Positions 1-11,185 of a stretch of DNA of 64,000 bases are shown here, piece after piece. Made by a program: the position numbers and the translations under genes. This DNA is from Nothopassalora personata (taxonomy: Eukaryota; Ascomycota; Dothideomycetes; Mycosphaerellales; Mycosphaerellaceae), in contig CM066298.1 of the NCBI GenBank assembly GCA_033816765.1, positions 1,860,001 to 1,924,000 of the forward strand, written 5' to 3'. The notes under the pieces were generated by a model that was not told the DNA's origin, made no database searches, and saw only the letters and a program-made list of their open reading frames with translations. Every line of letters begins with the position of its first letter. Positions within the stretch are counted from its first letter, which is position 1.

Positions 1-756
1 GTCGAGACATCCAGTTGGGCATTCGGCGGTGTGGTTGGAGAAGAGGTATGCGACGAGTGCTGAAGTCGCTTCGGGGATGAAAGCCGTGTTGAGACCCTTG
101 AAGAAATATGGGTTGTTTGCCTTGGAGTATTCGAACCTCTTCACTTGATGACTTCCGAGCACATCGATGTCGTACCAACCTCTTGGCAGTGGACTGTTCA
201 AAAGATCCTTGAAGAGGTTCATGTTCAGGGTCACAGCGTTGCCAGTCTGGTACAGGTCGTCGCGCGTTATGCTCTGGTCGCTTTCGAAGCGGTTGTGGGT
301 GTTACTCATGCCCTGTGGTCTACCGACAAGACCAGTTGCTGTGAAAAGCGATGCTGGGGGAGGTCCACCAATGGAAAAGCCAAGACCGTCGCCGCCCATG
401 GCCGAGCCAAGAACTGTCAGGAAGCTACCAAATTCGGGAGAGATGTTGAAGACATCCTTCATGGCAGCGATCACTTGGGTGTCTGAAGTGTACCCATTGC
501 GTGGGATATATCCATGGTTCGCCATGCTGTTCAATCCTGGGCATGGTCCGCGAAAGTCGTTCGGTCCTGGTGCCCGCCAGGCATGATCGCCTGTCGTGCT
601 GACCTTCTGAGAAGCAGCGTCGAAGCCGAGAGTCTGGCGCTTCTCTTGCTTCTGATACTCCTGATAGTCGATGGTTGTCGCAAGCTGGTCCAACGCTGGA
701 TATGCCACAGCCCTGGATGCCAGGCAGGTCAAAACGAGTGCTGCAGGGAAGTACAT
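1..756 (-). CDS. Secreted chloroperoxidase / peroxygenase-like heme-thiolate protein (partial)
   Basis: The frame is open for 252 codons from an ATG at 756-754 to the left edge, so the C-terminus lies outside the window. The first 18 residues (MYFPAALVLTCLASRAVA) form a signal peptide with a probable A-V-A cleavage site. At residues 69-76 is RGPCPGLN, the PCP motif whose Cys72 is the proximal heme ligand in fungal chloroperoxidases and unspecific peroxygenases, followed by NHGYIPRNG, also typical. At 158-162 is E-S-D-Q-S, where the family usually has Glu-His-Asp-x-Ser (metal site; the His orients the catalytic Glu), so the His is replaced by Ser. Glu229 in IPEATS is placed like the distal catalytic Glu. 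Expected role: H2O2-dependent oxidation or halogenation outside the cell. No intron is needed. Family assignment is firm; substrate is unknown. Confidence 0.9.
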   Translation of the reverse strand, partial: MYFPAALVLTCLASRAVAYPALDQLATTIDYQEYQKQEKRQTLGFDAASQKVSTTGDHAWRAPGPNDFRGPCPGLNSMANHGYIPRNGYTSDTQVIAAMKDVFNISPEFGSFLTVLGSAMGGDGLGFSIGGPPPASLFTATGLVGRPQGMSNTHNRFESDQSITRDDLYQTGNAVTLNMNLFKDLLNSPLPRGWYDIDVLGSHQVKRFEYSKANNPYFFKGLNTAFIPEATSALVAYLFSNHTAECPTGCLD

Positions 757-2400
757 TGTGGAATGAAAGTCGTAGCTTCGCGCCTTGTCTGCAGATGCAG
801 ATCTTTGTGCTGCAACCAACTCACTTTTATAATGCCTTCAACGCAGTGTCCTCGGTCATCAGTCGTCTTCTGATTAGCCACGACCAGCGCATCTCGTCTA
901 ATCTTGTCGAGAACGGATTTCATTCGCCCACGCTGCCTCGATCGGGGATTTCCGAACACATGGCAGACATGCATAGGCGTGTGCCAGAGAAGCCATCGGA
1001 GGGATGACCTGCAAGCTGATTGACCAGTGTCGTCTCCAACATGGTACCACATACTCCGCCAAACTCAGCTCCGAGTCACGAATCTTCCATCCTCGCAAAT
1101 TTACGGCCAATCTGGCCTGCAGATACCAGGCTCAAGCCATGGCCTCGGACATATTCCAAGCGAGAAAGAGAAGCGATTGGTCTGGAGCAAAGGTAGCAGA
1201 CCTGTGTGACCACAGCCCTGAGCGCCCGTCGAGCTTAAGAGAGTACCTGCTAGCGAACGGACATCAAAGGTATACCAGATATGAGTAACGCTGCAACCCA
1301 TGGAGCTTCGTTGAGGAAGACCAGCACCTGACGGCAAAGCCACCCGCCATGGAGCCTGAAGACCGAAGGACGAAATCCGGTTGCGAACTATAGGACCGTC
1401 GGTGATGCCAAGAATAGAGCTGGGGAATACCGAAGCGTACCAGAAGGAGGTGTCGATGGCTGACCACAAGGAAGCAGAGGCTGCTGCAGCGAAGCGAAAG
1501 ACAGGCTCGAATCGAGAACCATCTTAGCGGCTGAAAGACTTTTGCAGGGTGAAACATAGCGAATCATGTCATTACCATGTCTTCGATCATGTTCAGACCA
1601 ACTACCTTGCGATAAATTTGAGGTGAGCCCGCGGAGGCATGCACCACGAACGCGAACGGCATGGTTTGCAGGTCGCAGATTAAGCGTGGCACCGGGCACC
1701 TGGAAGCAGACACGAGCACAGGACTCAGACCATTGATCGACGATTGAATTGTTCTCGAACGCAGGATCAAACCATACTCGCCTGGATGATTTTTGTGGTC
1801 AGCTCGTCGGAGTCCGTTATGGCAAGGATCGTGACTGAGCGGCGTTGCGATCCGACAGACGCGGCTGAGCAGCCATACGACGCTCGCACACAACCTTATT
1901 GGGGTTACTTGACTCTCTCAGTCACAAGTGTCGTGGCCTCATAACCATACATCGTACTATCATACCATGGATTTGAATGCACTACCTAAGACCAGGGGTT
2001 TGTGTCTTGCACGAAGCTTTCTGCCTAGCTGAATTTTAGATACCTGGCCAGTAAATCGAGATTACCACTGAGGGCACCATGCAGTGGCGATCAAATGCGC
2101 CCATTTCATATTGATGCATCTTGGATCTTTCGTCCTCTATCTCATAGTCGAAACGCTCATCTGGGCCCAGCGTGTTTGCTCACTGCCAAGATACCAGCTA
2201 CCACAAGAAGTCCATCGCTGACCATATATACCGCCGACAGGACACCACAGCAGAGGTTCCTAGCTCTGCACCGTAATTGCCATCGCCCGTCCTCGAGGAC
2301 CTGCCCATGGTGCAAAGGCGATATGCAAGATGGATACTAATCCCATCAAAGCTCCGGCTAGAGCGAACTGTTAGTCGATGCTGAGCCCAGGACAACCTTT
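757..2400. other. Intergenic region, no recognisable gene
   Basis: About 1.6 kb of normal base composition without RIP signs. Short overlapping open frames occur on both strands, but none has a recognisable domain, a signal peptide or a convincing start. The part next to 756 should hold the promoter of the chloroperoxidase-like gene. I see no repeat or RNA gene. Confidence 0.5.
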
Positions 2401-2541
2401 TTATCGACTTACTGATCGATCAGCTGGCGGCCAATTGAGTGCCTTTTTGCCGTCGGGATGCTTGATTTGTGCGAGATCTGGAATAGCGATGGTCGTTGCA
2501 ACGAAGTAGGCGAGCAGAGTCGCCAAGAGCTGGACCTTCAT
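2401..2541 (-). CDS. Small secreted protein, 46 aa, hypothetical
   Basis: The ATG at 2541-2539 opens a 46-codon frame ending in TAA at 2403-2401. Residues 1-19 (MKVQLLATLLAYFVATTIA) are a textbook signal peptide: a basic residue, a hydrophobic core and a small-x-small end. The mature part is only about 27 residues, polar, with a K-H-P-D-G-K-K stretch and no cysteine. A longer frame begins upstream at 2820, but its extra 93 residues lack any feature and would bury the signal peptide, so the inner start is preferred. Function unknown. It could be a secreted peptide or effector-type gene, or the first exon of a longer one, since no downstream exon was recognised. It lies between a secreted peroxidase gene and a reductase gene and about 1.7 kb from the transposon block. 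Confidence 0.5.
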   Translation of the reverse strand: MKVQLLATLLAYFVATTIAIPDLAQIKHPDGKKALNWPPADRSVSR

Positions 2542-3015
2542 GGTTGCGATTGTGGTTCTTGGTTTGTTCGTCGATGTTTGACGCAGAAGTGGCTGTAATG
2601 AATATGAAGGAGTCTCCCAGTAGTTGCGAGCAACCAAAGTGGTTTGAACCAGCTGGTTTAGTGGGCGCTCGGAAGAGGTGAAGCATGGAATCCCGAATCC
2701 CGATGCAGCTGAAAGCATCGAATCATGAAAATTCGGACCTGCACCACGACATGCCCAGTGTCGGATCATCTTACAATGTGCAATGACTGTCGTTCCAATG
2801 TTGTCGCAACACGTGCGCATGCTTAGTCGCTGTCCGGGTCCATGTTCCTGAGCATGACCGCTGTCCTTCCACGGATCTGATCAAATTCACATCTCTTTAT
2901 CACTGCTACCACTTCGCTTGATACATTGCAACTTGTACACACATTCACCGCTCACTTATCATAACCATTGATACAAAAGAATAAAGCACATCAAGATCTC
3001 AATCCTTCAATCACA
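2542..3015. promoter_or_regulatory. Divergent intergenic region upstream of the small secreted protein and the reductase
   Basis: 474 bp separating the divergent starts at 2541 (minus) and 3016 (plus), so it should contain both promoters. The last 120 bp before 3016 are rich in C, T and A, as is common for fungal 5' leaders. No clear TATA box or named factor site can be assigned. Confidence 0.4.
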
Positions 3016-3922
3016 ATGTCCGCCGACAACTTCCGCCTCGACGGCAAGGTCGCCCTCGTCACCGGATCTGGACGCGGTATCGGTGCCGCCATTGCCATTG
3101 AGTTTGGAAAGCGTGGTGCAAATGTCGTCGTGAACTACTCGCGAGCTGTAGACGAGGCCAACAAGGTCGTTGAGACAATCATTGCCAACGGAACCAAGGC
3201 TATTGCTATCAAGGCCGATGTTGGTGAGATCGATCAGGTTGCGAAGATGATGGATCAGGCTGTTGAGCACTTTGGTCAACTGGATATTGTCTCGTCGAAT
3301 GCTGGTCTTGTTTCTTTCGGGCACTTGAAGGATGTTACTGGTGATGTATGACTTGACTTCTTCTTATCTTCGAAAGAGTACGTGCTGACCATGAGCTTAT
3401 AGGAATTCGACCGTGTCTTCCGCGTCAATACCCGTGGCCAATTCTTCGTTGCTCGTGAAGCATACCGCCACCTCAGCATCGGTGGCCGCATTATCCTCAC
3501 GTCCTCCAACACCGCCTCCGTCAAGGGTGTACCCAAGCACGCAATCTACTCAGGCTCCAAGGGCGCCATCGACACATTCGTTCGCTGCATGGTACGTCCC
3601 TACCTCCCAACCCTCATCACAACACCGTCTAACACATTTTGATCTCTAGGCAATAGATGCAGGTGACAAGAAGATCACCGTCAACGCAGTTGCTCCCGGC
3701 GCTATCAAGACTGACATGTACGCTGCTGTTGCCCGCGAGTACATTCCCGGCGGGGACAAGTTCACCGACGAAGAAGTCGACAAGTGCGCCGCCTGGCTTT
3801 CTCCTCTGGAACGTGTTGGCTTACCAGTAGACATTGGTCGTGTTGTTTGCTTCCTTGCGTCGGACGCTGCTGAGTGGATTAGTGGGAAAATTATCGGTAT
3901 TGACGGTGGTGCCTTTAGATAG
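3016..3922 (+). CDS. Short-chain dehydrogenase/reductase, trihydroxynaphthalene/versicolorin reductase type
   Basis: Three exons, 3016-3345, 3403-3591 and 3650-3922, give 263 residues. Introns of 57 bp (3346-3402) and 58 bp (3592-3649) are GT-AG with branch-like CTGAC and CTAAC. The Rossmann motif TGSGRGIG is at 16-23, NAG at 95-97, structural Asn119, catalytic Ser145, Tyr159 and Lys163 (Y-S-G-S-K). The C-terminal [16 protein letters not shown] and IDGGAF are typical of fungal polyketide naphthol reductases (NADPH-dependent reduction of hydroxynaphthalenes in DHN melanin, or of versicolorin A in the aflatoxin/dothistromin pathways). The start at 3016 is chosen because [16 protein letters not shown] matches the family N-terminus; an in-frame ATG at 2968 would add 16 unlikely residues. 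Which substrate it uses cannot be told from sequence. It is the last intact gene before the RIPed block. Confidence 0.93.
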
Positions 3923-4221
3923 AGGGGAACAGCTAAGAGCGATGGTGACCGGAGTACGGAGAAAGTCTCTTTTGTTAACGATAGTCGAGCATTGTCTATA
4001 GTAAAAAATTCCCGAATTTTTTTGAGACTAAGGTGCATTAAGAACAAATAGTAGTAAAATAGTTATGAACAGCAATGGGAATTTAATAAAATAGCTACAA
4101 ATAGAAATAAATTATTAAAAATAGCTGTAGAGTATTTATTATATATTACTATATTATTTCTTTTCTAATTCTATAATATTTATTTAAATAATTAATAAAT
4201 ATTATAGAGGAAATGTCGCGT
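3923..4221. other. Compositional boundary: gene 3' flank passing into AT-rich, RIP-like DNA
   Basis: The stop of the reductase gene at 3922 is followed by about 100 bp of normal sequence and then by A/T-rich sequence with very little CpA/TpG. An AATAAA at 4085-4090 could serve as a poly(A) signal for the reductase gene, but this is a weak call in AT-rich DNA. No gene is visible. Confidence 0.5.
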
Positions 4222-4554
4222 TATAGGTATTAGGTAGTAAGCTAATTGTTTAGTTAAATTATTTACTTATTTAGGCTTATATATTAATTAGTTAAAGAAC
4301 TAGTTTAAAGTAGACTATATATTATAAGTGTCTATCTAAGACTATATATACTTAAAAAGAATAGGTATAAGTAAATAACTAATCTACTTATATAACTACT
4401 TAGTAGTAAATAGATCTTAAGCTTTAAGCCTAATTTAAAGCCTAATTAGACTAGATTGTAATATACCCCCTTAGCTCTTATAACTTATAGGTAAATAAGC
4501 TAATTTATATATAATTGTATAGTCCTCTATAGCCTATACCCCCTATTACCTATA
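4222..4554. repeat. 333-bp dispersed repeat with terminal inverted ends, copy 1
   Basis: Nearly the same sequence recurs at 12224-12556 in the same orientation, differing by a few percent. It starts TATAGGTATTAGG and ends CCTATTACCTATA, so the ends are inverted repeats of about 13 bp with one mismatch. No coding capacity. It could be a MITE-like element or a solo LTR whose TG...CA ends were changed to TA by RIP. The two copies flank Gypsy A and the minisatellite. Confidence 0.6.
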
Positions 4555-4569
4555 AGGACCTATAAGGAC

Positions 4570-4752
4570 TATAAGAGAATATTGTAATATATAGTACGCC
4601 TACGATCTTCTAATCGTAGATAAACTAAAGCTTACCTTCTTCTATAGACGCTATACGCGTCGCTTAGTGTACGTATATGCGTTACGTACGGCTTACTAAG
4701 CCGGGTATAGCCGTATATTATATATAAGGGTTTACTATAGGCTACCCTTATA
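4570..4752 (-). repeat. 3' LTR of Gypsy A
   Basis: 183 bp matching 11186-11679 apart from the insertion there, and matching the unmutated solo LTR at 47174-47370 with C-to-T and G-to-A changes. Ends are TATAAGAGAA and CCCTTATA, corresponding to TGTTAAGGGG and CCCCTTACA in the solo copy. Confidence 0.8.
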
Positions 4753-5100
4753 ACTACCTCCCCTTCTAGGACGAGCTACCCTTAGCTTACGGCTTTAGGA
4801 GGTTTCTATATAGTTAATCTACCTACTTCTCGCGGGTTCCGTTACTATACGACCCGTCTACGGGTCTCGTACGTATCGTTATCGGGGTATAGGTAGTTAA
4901 GGTTATAGTTACCCGGTTAACTAACTTAAGGGTTTAAGAAGTATACTCTCTTCCCCCTTTTCCTTCTTCTTACTCGTACTACGTTCCTATAGCGTACCGT
5001 ACCCGTACTACTAGCGATCTACTAGCTCCTCGCTAGCTACTACCTAGTAACTCGCTAGTACTACTATAGCTTTAGAAGAAGCTATTTAAGATTAACTACG

Positions 5101-6042
5101 CTAGGAGGCCCTTATAGGCGGCATCTTAGTACTACTAATACTATTACTAGTACTACTATAGATGTCTAGCGCGCTTAGCGTACTAGATACGCCTACGAAG
5201 CGTAAGTTTAGCGTACTAGCGCCGTAGACCCCTCAGTTCTTACTAGCTAAGCGTCTAGGTATAGATATTAAGATATACTTACGCTACCTCCTATACTTCG
5301 TAACTAGTAAGTATTCGCTACGCTCGCCGCTTAAAATACGCTTACTAACCGTATAGTAGACGAGCTAGATACGTATAATAGTATTACTATAGGTAAGCTA
5401 CTTAAGAAGTATAGGCGCTATAGGTTAAGTAGGTACCCGTATATAAGTAATATTAGCGTCGCTATTACGTAGCTAGTAGCTTACCTACGTACCGTACGCG
5501 CCTAGCGTAACGAGCTTATCCGTAAGCTTAGCGATCCTCCTACCTAGGAGGAGTAGGACGCTCTAGACGAGTAGTACCACCTATACGCTAACCTTAGCGA
5601 GTAGATCTTAGGTATAAGTACTACGCCTCGTAAGCGTACCGTACGCTCGCTGCGTACGGCGTACTATCGCTCCTTATATAAATTAGCTAACCTCCTCCTA
5701 GGGTAAGAGGTAGTATAGCGCCTATAAGAATAAGTATATAGGCGAGACCCGCGTACGGTTTACTAGCGCCTCCGCTACTACTACTCCCGCCTCCGCCGCC
5801 GCTACTACGTCCGTAGTACTATAGTAAGAGTAGAATAGGGCCCTAAATAGGCTATTTAAGCTTAGCCGTACTACAAGTAGCCCGCGCGTCGTATTCGTGT
5901 CCTATACTAACCGCGTTTCTAGTTTTTATAGGCTAGGAACATTAATACTACTACCGCTAATAGGGCGTTCCTACCGCCTACCCTACGGGGCGAGTATAAT
6001 AAGAATAATAATAAGGAGGAGGAGGATAAGGGTAACGAGTAA
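5101..6042 (+). pseudogene. Antisense ORF of Gypsy A, unknown protein (about 310 codons)
   Basis: On the strand opposite to pol, between the end of pol and the 3' LTR, one frame runs from about 5101 (perhaps earlier) to TAA at 6040-6042 with only TAG/TAA interruptions, the kind RIP makes from CAG/CAA/TGG, and no TGA. The deduced product has a Tyr/Arg-rich middle around 5400 (L-L-K-K-Y-R-R-Y-R-L-S-R-Y-P-Y), where some Tyr may be former Cys, then a helical, charged stretch (A-Q-R-N-E-L-I-R-K-L), and an acidic-lysine end with N-K-E-E-E-D-K-G-N-E. It is not recognised as a known family. Its place matches the zinc-cluster antisense ORFs of Gypsy B, C and E, so an equivalent accessory gene is likely by inference. 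No convincing start codon was found; an ATG at 5162 is in another frame. Confidence 0.55.
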
Positions 6043-6159
6043 TCGCGCGCGACGCGCCTACCTTCTATCTACGTAGCGCCTCTATATTGCGTAGATATAA
6101 AAGTCTACTTTTTATTTTTATTTTTATAAATAAAAACTATTCTCTCCCCTCTCCTATCT

Positions 6160-9100
6160 CCTCTAATATTACTATCGGGGGGAGGCCTCTCTCCTATATA
6201 GATACTTTCGGATATACTATCGGATAAGGCCTCCTCTCTATATTATTAATAAAAGGGAGGAAGTTATATCTAAAGGGTAAGGCTCTTATATCTTACTACC
6301 GAAGGGTTAGGGCTAGATATATAGTCTATACGCTTTCTTCTACGCCTTATATTACCTTCGCTAACGCCTTATATTTAGCTACTATACGCGTAGTATTCGT
6401 AAGCCCTTATACTAGCCCCTAGCTATTATATTCCTCTAGCTAGCCCTTCTATTATACTAGGTACTACACTTTACCCTTATACCTACGCTTTCCTAGTACT
6501 ACCTCTACTTTATATTCCCTATCCTTATTAGCGAGGGGTATAGTACCTCTATCCTTCTCGCTACCCGCGTACGGCTCGAGGAGGGATATATAAAATATAT
6601 TATAAATTCTTAATTCTACTAGTAGTACTAGGCGGTACGCCTACTAGCCGATAGCGTCGATAATATAATACGGTCCGATAAACTTCGGACCTATCTTCTT
6701 CTTTAGTAATACTAATCTTAGGTTCTCTATAGATAATAAGACTATATTACCTACGCGATAGCTCTTAGCCTTATAAGTCTTATTATAGTAGTGAGCCTAG
6801 TTATCTACTACGGTTTCCTAGCGCTTTATAAGCGTAGCGCGTATTTCTCGTATACGGTTAACTAAGTCTACTACTACTAGTACCTCCCCTTCCCGGATCT
6901 CGCCTCGAGATCCTATAGGTATTAAGGTAATCTTAGGTCTCTAACTATATGCTATCTCGAATAGGCTTATACGTAGCGTAGGATAGACGCTATTATTATA
7001 TATAAATTTAGTAACAGCTAGCTACTTAGCCTACTCTATCTAGTTTTCGCTATAGTAATAACGAAGGTACTATTCTAAGGTTTAGTTTACCCTCTTAGTC
7101 TAACTATTAGTCTAAGGGTAAAAGGCTATAGATAGCTTACGCTTTACCTACGCCTTAAAGTAAAAGTTACTCTAGAACTTACTTGTAAATACTAACCCGC
7201 GGTTACTTACTATACCTGCTAGGATACTATAGTACCGTACGACTTCGTCTCGTAAGATCCTCGTAAGCTCCACGGCTATATATATCTTAGTCGTAGGAAT
7301 ATATAAGTTTATTTTAGAGTAGCGGTCGACGATTACTAGGATTGTATCGTATACGTATTCTCCTTACTTACTTAGCGGTAGGTCCGTAATAAAATCTATA
7401 GTAATTTCTTACTATAGACCGTCTAGCCTAGGTAGTAGTTATAGCTCGCCGTAGGGTCGATAGCGCCTCGCCTTTAAGGTTTAATACGCTCTATAGTTTC
7501 CTATATACTCTCTTATATCCTTACTAAGTAATTCCTATTAGTAGTAATATCGTAGTAGCTCTTTAGTCTTTATCTTACTAAAGTGCCCTACTAGTAGGTC
7601 GTTATAATATATATAGAGTAACTATACCCTTACTACGTAATCTTCGGGTACGATAATTACGTTTCTACGATAGACTAACCCGTCTTTTATATACTAATCC
7701 TTAGCCTCCCCTTCGCTAAGCGCCTATAATAAGTATACAACGTACTTATTATCTCTCCCCTATACGGTTTTTATTAGTAGTATAAGTAGTTTACCTAGGC
7801 CGCCTTATATTATTATAGCGTATACTCTTACTAGTAGCGATCGGGTCCCCTACGGCTCGTAGGCTCCTACTACCGTTATCGTCGCCTTATCCTATATCTT
7901 CTCGTAGGTAGCGGTTACGAGCCTTACTATAGGCTCGTCCTCTCTTAATAGGGATTCCTTCTAGAAAGATAGCTTACTTTATAGCGTAGGAAGTAAGTTC
8001 GACGTCTACTACGCTACGCGTGCGTAGTTACTACGTCGCGATAGCGTATCGGCTAAGTTACTCTTCCTAGACCTATACTCTACTACGAAGTCGAAAGATT
8101 ATAGAAACGTCGCCTATCGAGCTTACCTCCTATTTAGCTACTTTACTATTATAAAACCCTATAGATTCGTATAGTCGACTAGTACCTAAACCGTATACGA
8201 TACGCCTTCGAGGTACGGTCGCTAATACTTAAATACCTCTACTACTACTAGTAGCTCCTAGTTATAGGTCTTATAATTGTACTTAGTAGGTACTATCTTA
8301 CGAGAATAGAAGGCGATTAGATACTACTTAGTCCTAAATAACTAAGAGATAATGCCTATAATCGTAAAACCTAAGGTATCCGTTTTAACCCTCGTACGTA
8401 ACGAAGGATCGAAGTACCTTAGGATAGGTACTCCGAGGAACCTAGCTTTTAGCCGTTAGAACGCTTACTCCTCGTAAGCGGACTATATAAGAGGCCCTTA
8501 CTTCTTACTATTCTTTTATCCCTTTAGTAGGTCTATTAATAGCTTTGTAATCCTCGAGTACCCTTCGATAAAACGCCCATAGAAGTTATAGAATCCTAGG
8601 AAGGATTAAACTTTATAGAAACTCGTAGGCGTAGGCTATTTCTCGATAGCGGCTACCCTACTCCTATCTATTAATACGCCGGTAACGCTTACGATAAATC
8701 TTAGGAACTCGGTACTCTCCTAGAAGAAGCTATACTTCTTTAGGTTCGTAAATAGAGCGAACTTTCGTAGCCTCTCTAGTACCGCGCGTACGGCTCGTAC
8801 GTACTCCTTACGTATTACGCTATAGATAAGGATGTTATCTAGGTAGACTAACGTAGATATTATCTACTAACCTAGTAAGGGCCTTATTAATATACCCCTA
8901 AAAGGTAGCTAGTGCGTTATTTAACCTAAAAGGTATAACTAAGTACTCGTAGTAACCGTATCGCGTACGAAACGTAGTCTTCTACTCGTCTCCTCGCTTA
9001 ATAGGAATACGGTAGTAGGTATCCTATAGGTCGATTATAGTAAAGAGCCTTATACCCTATAGCCTATCTAAGGTCTTACTAATTAGGGGTAGTAGGTATT

Positions 9101-9960
9101 GGTTCTTTGCTATAATCTTATTTTAGCCTCTATAATCTATATAGAGCCTAAGAGTGCTATTCTTCTTTAGTACGAATAGGATAGGCGTACCTGCCTCGCT
9201 TACGGATTGCCTAATCTACCCCTTCTCTATTACTTACGTAAGGTACTTCTTTAAGGCCTCTAGCTTAGTTAAGGACTAATAATATAGCGGCTTAAAAGGG
9301 GGTTTCTTTCCTTTGACGAGATTAATCGTATACTTAATCCTATTAGGCATCTTACGCTTTACCTACTTATTAGGTACGTATATATCTCGGAAGTCTATAA
9401 ATTCTTTAGGCTATAAGGGACCCTCTCCTTCGGATACTACTATAGTAATAACCTAAATACTTATTGTATAAACCTACTTTAAGCTCTCGAGGTCCTTAAG
9501 GAACTCGCGTATATTACGCTACTAAATCGTAGGCGTCTCTATACTATAGTACTACTAGTTATCCTTATCGGCCTTTATAATCTAATTACGATACCGCTAG
9601 GGTCTACCTAAGATAACTAACGGCCTACCTATAGGCGCTATATAGTAGATAGCGTCGCTTATACGCTCTACTCCTATATCGTTAGCTAGTCGTACGTAAA
9701 CCGTATAGGCGCCGTAGTAGTACCCTTAGTCCTACGCGTACGACTCTAGATTTAGAAGCCTTATACTACTAATAGACTATATCTAGTATCGGAGTATATA
9801 CTCGTATAATACTAAGCTTAAATCCGCGCCGTTATCTAGTAGAAACGTAGCCTCGTAAAAGCTATTACGCGTCTCGACTACGCCTCGTAAGTAATATACT
9901 AGACTCGTATTAACTTACCTTAAGGAGTCTATATAGGAACCCGGACTTAAGAGTAACCCT
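6160..9960 (-). pseudogene. pol of Gypsy A (protease, RT, RNase H, integrase, chromodomain region)
   Basis: Read on minus. Reverse transcriptase is placed by Y-L-D-N-I-L-I-Y near 8825-8855 (the catalytic YxDD with the second Asp changed to Asn by G-to-A). Integrase is placed by a zinc-finger stretch Y-N-D-L-L-V-G-H-F near 7600 and by the post-integrase K-K-I-G-P-K-F-I-G-P-Y near 6620-6690, typical of chromovirus-like Gypsy elements. Dozens of TAG/TAA codons stand at Gln/Trp positions. Limits are approximate. Between 6060 and 6140 is T-rich DNA separating it from the antisense ORF. Confidence 0.75.
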
Positions 9961-11080
9961 TACCTAGTCCTCTTCCTTTTCCCTATTTGCCCTTCTTAGT
10001 TAAAGCCTCTATAGTCTCTAGCCTACGAACCGCTTACGTATTACGGTCCTTCTATAGGTATCTACTTTAGTACTCCGTCTTATAGTAACCCTTCTTACCG
10101 TAGCCGTAGTATTCTACCTTCGACTTCTAGCTAGTTATAGATAAGCTACTAGCGTCTCGCTACTAACTCGTACCTAAGGCGCCCGGTACTTAACTTAACT
10201 TCTATTACTTTAGGCGATTAGCCTACTTATATACGCCTTTAGCTTTACGCTTACGACGCCTATACTACCTACGGTTATACCCTCCGCTACTACCTTAGTA
10301 CTCGGTACTTTTAATACGCGAGGCTAGGACTACTAGCTCTTCTCTAGTCGTAGAGATATTATAGTAGCTAACGATAGCGGACCGTAAGCGAGGCGTAAGC
10401 TTTACTAGTAGGTACTATATATATTACGCTTCCGAGTAGTTACCTAACTAGTTCTCTATAATATCTAGCTTAGTCGCAAACTATCGCGCTATCTAGTTAT
10501 CCTTCTATTTTGTAATCTCGTACTCTAATACAATATTAAGTACGCGATTTATAGGATTAACGTATACGTCTTAATAGAACTCCTTAAAGTCCTAGTACAT
10601 ATATCCTATAAGGTTAACGGCGCTATAGTTAGTATACTATCACTTACTTACCTCTCCGCTAAGGTATATAACCCTATATAGGACCTTTAATTCGTCTATC
10701 GCGTATATAGTACCTAAGAGGGTAAAGATAAGTAAGAGCTCCCGAAGAAATACCCTTACCTTCCTTATCGAATCCCCTCTGAAAGGCGTCGGCTCTTTTA
10801 GACGCGGTCGCGTTGTATACGCTACGGCCGCGCCCCGTACTATAATATTATCGTTAGTAGTTATAGAGATAGAGGTAGGGGTTATAGTAGGGAGGTAATC
10901 TTCTCTCCTCCCTCCTATACGCTCTAGAGGCGGTACGCTTATAGCGCGTAAGATCTCTAGCCGCTCGATCTCCCGCTATACCTCTTACTCTTTAATCTTA
11001 GCCCGTAAGGCCTCTCTTCTCGTAACTAAGGCTATACGACGCGCCTACTACTATACTCTAGGGCTTAGGGGGGCATAGGC
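9961..11080 (-). pseudogene. gag of Gypsy A
   Basis: On minus near 10070-10120 the frame reads Y-Y-G-Y-G-K-K-G-Y-Y-K-T-E-Y. This is a CX2CX4HX4C zinc knuckle in which all three Cys (TGC to TAC) and the His (CAC to TAC) have become Tyr. The frame upstream of it, toward 11080, is long and interrupted only by RIP-type stops, as expected for a capsid region. Extent is approximate. Confidence 0.6.
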
Positions 11081-11185
11081 GACTCGCCGTCCTACGCGTT
11101 ACGATTAGGCCCTATAGCGTATATATACTATAGCGTATATAGACTATAACGAGAGGAAGCTTTAGAACTATAAGGACCGTAAGGC

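Noticed and set aside
145..586. Plus-strand frames of 113 and 139 codons
   Set aside because: They are antisense to the chloroperoxidase-like gene, whose motifs are unambiguous on minus.
1004..1893. Several overlapping frames on both strands in the intergenic region
   Set aside because: No recognisable domain, no consistent splice pattern, no signal peptide; cannot be told from chance.
3007..3324. Minus-strand frame of 105 codons
   Set aside because: Antisense shadow of exon 1 of the reductase gene.
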